The notes under the pieces were generated by a model. That model saw nothing but the letters and a program-made list of their open reading frames with translations. It searched no databases and was not told the DNA's origin. The position numbers and the translations under genes were made by a program. From the NCBI GenBank assembly GCA_934402375.1, contig CAKRUB010000029.1, positions 1-32,515 of the forward strand: a DNA stretch of 32,515 bases, read 5' to 3'. This document shows, in pieces, positions 31,081 through 32,515 of the stretch (position 1 is the first letter of the stretch; each line of letters starts with the position of its first letter). Source of the DNA: an uncultured Acetatifactor sp. GTDB lineage: Bacteria; Bacillota; Clostridia; Lachnospirales; Lachnospiraceae.

Positions 31081-32002
31081 ATGTCATGCACGAAACTTAA
31101 AGAAACCCTTAACAATTCCATTTACAAGATCTGGTCCGATATTGATTCCTATGTCTACAATCCCGGAAAAGATTATTCCCGTGTCCGTAAATTACCAGCA
31201 GAAAATGTTATTTCTTATCTCATCTCACAGGGCGGCTCATCAACGAAATGTGAATTTCTTGATTTTTATATGCTGTCACCGGAAACTCCAACTGTCTCTG
31301 CTTTAAATCAGAGACGATCTCAATTAAAGCCTGACGCTTTCAAAGCTGTTTTTCATAAATTTACAAATTCATACATGGAGTCTGAAACAGTGCAATATGA
31401 TTCCGATTATCAATATATCGCAACGGATGGTTCTACCATATCTTTTTCAAGTTTGCCCCGTTTTGCTTCCGATGAGTATTATATTTCTGAAGGTCATTCT
31501 GCCTCTGGTTTTTACAGTATGCACATAAACGCATTATATGACCTGAACCGGCATATTTATACAGATGCGCTAATACAGCCCGCCCACCAAAAAGATGAAT
31601 TTGCTGCTTTTTGCAGTCTTGTAGACAGACACTTACTTGTACCTGATACAAAATCAATTTTTATTGGCAACAGGGGACATTGCTCATACAATAACATGGC
31701 TCACGTCATTGAAAAAGGGCAGTAAAATCTGGGCAAAATTGATTGCTTATAATGCTACTGAATTTATGATAAACACCACAATATATTCTCAAGGCAACTG
31801 TAAATATACATATGCAATAAATTTTTCAGTAGCAGCCCATATTTGCAGGATCTACCTCCGTCTGCTCACGGAGGTAGAATCAATAAATGCGATGGCACTG
31901 TTAAAAAAAGAATTGATTCCCGTCCGCCCGGGCAGGCAATTTCCAAGACTTAAAACCGCTCACTTTAGGAAACCAAAATACCTAATATATAGAGCTGCGT
32001 AA
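31081..32002 (+). pseudogene. IS4-family transposase relic (internal deletion and frameshift)
   Basis: The 5' part (31081-31725, 214 codons) encodes the N-terminus of an IS4-family DDE transposase: the first catalytic Asp in YIATDGST (residue 116), then FIGNRGHCSYNNMAHVIEKG, which stops abruptly. Related enzymes have an Asp where Asn197 stands in GNRG. From about 31725 to 32002, in another frame, follows the C-terminus: KIWAKLIAYNATEF, then YAINFSVAAHICR, then LIPVRPGRQF, ending in RAA. The central part with the remaining catalytic residues, roughly 100 residues or more, is missing. The start has AGGAGG at good spacing. The element is inactive. A perfect 11-bp hairpin lies inside the C-terminal part (31851-31878). 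Confidence 0.85.
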
Positions 32003-32164
32003 ACAGTATCATCATTTGTATTATAGCATTTCTTGAAGCAGATGAAAATCTGCTTATTTGTCGTGGAAGAAAAAATAAATCCACCATTGATTTGGCGTTT
32101 TCTCGACCATTTGACCTGTAAGATTCCTTTTAAGATCATCCGATTCAGAACCACAAATATTTAT
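32003..32164. other. Non-coding stretch after the transposase relic
   Basis: No convincing gene is seen. A perfect 8-bp hairpin AAGCAGAT/ATCTGCTT with a GAAA loop lies at 32036-32055 and is followed on the plus strand by a short T-rich tract; it could be the element's terminator. A 64-codon minus-strand frame across 31960-32154 lacks a ribosome binding site and family resemblance. The right end of the IS relic must be in or near this stretch, but I could not match it to a left end. Confidence 0.5.
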
Positions 32165-32251
32165 CTAAATACCATTGCGGGTTCGATAATACTGCGTTCC
32201 CTTCATACTCACCGTACCATAATCGGGAAGCATCATTCTTCTTGTCGCCAT
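32165..32251 (-). CDS. Short 28-codon ORF, possible truncated integrase N-terminus
   Basis: The frame begins MATRRMMLPDYGTVSMKGTQ, continues YYRTRNGI, and stops with TAG. A strong GGAGG ribosome binding site lies 7 bases before the ATG, 43 bases after the MazF-like gene stop on the same strand. The basic start and the KGTQYYRTR segment recall the N-terminal arm of tyrosine recombinases of clostridial mobile elements, so it may be what is left of an integrase gene cut by the neighbouring IS4-family element. It could also be an intact small peptide gene. Confidence 0.4.
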   Translation of the reverse strand: MATRRMMLPDYGTVSMKGTQYYRTRNGI

Positions 32252-32293
32252 ATCATTACCTCCAATCCTGTTGATGCTTTCATTATTGCGGAT

Positions 32294-32515
32294 TCATCGT
32301 CCATACTCAACGATGTCGATTTTCACCGCCGAAAGCTTCGAGGTTTGCGATATGTCGCAGGTGTCGGGCTGTTCTGCCAATACCATAGAAGGTTTTGCCA
32401 GTCCCTTTGCTTTACGGAGAAAGAAATGCGTCGGCTGCTTTCGCTTCTTCTCAATTTTCGATGTCAGCGGAGCAATCGTGATCGTCGGCGCATAATAATT
32501 GCCGACATCATTCTG
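32294..32515 (-). CDS. PemK/MazF-family toxin, C-terminal part (runs off right edge)
   Basis: The last 73 codons are present, up to TGA at 32294-32296. The sequence QNDVGNYYAPTITIAPLTSK, then PTHFFLR, then GLAKPSMVLAEQPDT fits the core of MazF/PemK-type endoribonucleases of type II toxin-antitoxin systems. The block around VGNYYAPTITIA and the PTH and VLAEQ motifs are typical. The N-terminus and the antitoxin, usually encoded just upstream, are outside the window. The gene is followed by the short integrase-like ORF, consistent with a mobile-element setting. Confidence 0.82.
   Translation of the reverse strand, partial: QNDVGNYYAPTITIAPLTSKIEKKRKQPTHFFLRKAKGLAKPSMVLAEQPDTCDISQTSKLSAVKIDIVEYGR

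Noticed and set aside
31960..32154. 64-codon minus-strand frame after the transposase relic
   Set aside because: It overlaps the transposase C-terminus antisense, has no ribosome binding site and no recognisable family.

Overview
The window looks like a chromosomal segment of a Gram-positive member of the Clostridia, most likely Lachnospiraceae or a close relative. The evidence is the gene order rpmG-secE-nusG-rplK-rplA-rplJ-rplL-rpoB-rpoC followed by rpsL-rpsG-fusA, strong GGAGG ribosome binding sites, a Firmicutes-type L10 leader, protein sequences typical of the group, and a dockerin-bearing giant surface protein. Family and genus are inference.

Region 1 (1-13860, nearly all minus strand) is the transcription/translation core. 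In transcription order: rpmG, secE, nusG, rplK, rplA; then a promoter and L10 leader attenuator driving rplJ-rplL; a hairpin and a new promoter before rpoB-rpoC; a terminator; a dTDP-4-dehydrorhamnose reductase gene (rfbD) in an unusual place; and a strong promoter for rpsL-rpsG-fusA (fusA runs off the left edge). Near-consensus promoters with 17-18 bp spacing are readable before rpmG, rplJ, rpoB and rpsL.

Region 2 (13880-15680) holds an orphan plus-strand gene for a FliD (flagellar cap)-like protein, a bidirectional terminator, and a small minus-strand HTH regulator with its own promoter, a palindromic operator candidate and a 10-codon upstream ORF.

Region 3 (15767-27400, minus strand) is an accessory surface module. 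A MalT/LAL-type LuxR regulator is followed by a 2515-aa secreted multidomain protein ending in a type I dockerin, a 199-aa exported and membrane-anchored cohesin-like protein, and an exported YiiX-type permuted papain-like hydrolase whose start lies inside a terminator-like inverted repeat. My inference is that the dockerin protein docks on the anchored cohesin-like protein made from the adjacent gene, under control of the LuxR regulator.

Region 4 (27405-28970) is an archaeal-type AAA ATPase with a DUF234/PD-(D/E)XK-like C-terminus. Its leader carries a second copy of the same 10-codon upstream ORF found before the HTH gene, with exactly the same stop-to-start spacing.

Region 5 (29017-32515) contains ptsI (PTS Enzyme I), a 5'-truncated ptsH remnant without its phosphorylation half, an internally deleted IS4-family transposase relic, a short ORF that may be an integrase remnant, and the 3' part of a PemK/MazF-type toxin gene entering from the right edge. 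This is a mobile-element-damaged zone. I saw no tRNA, rRNA or CRISPR array.
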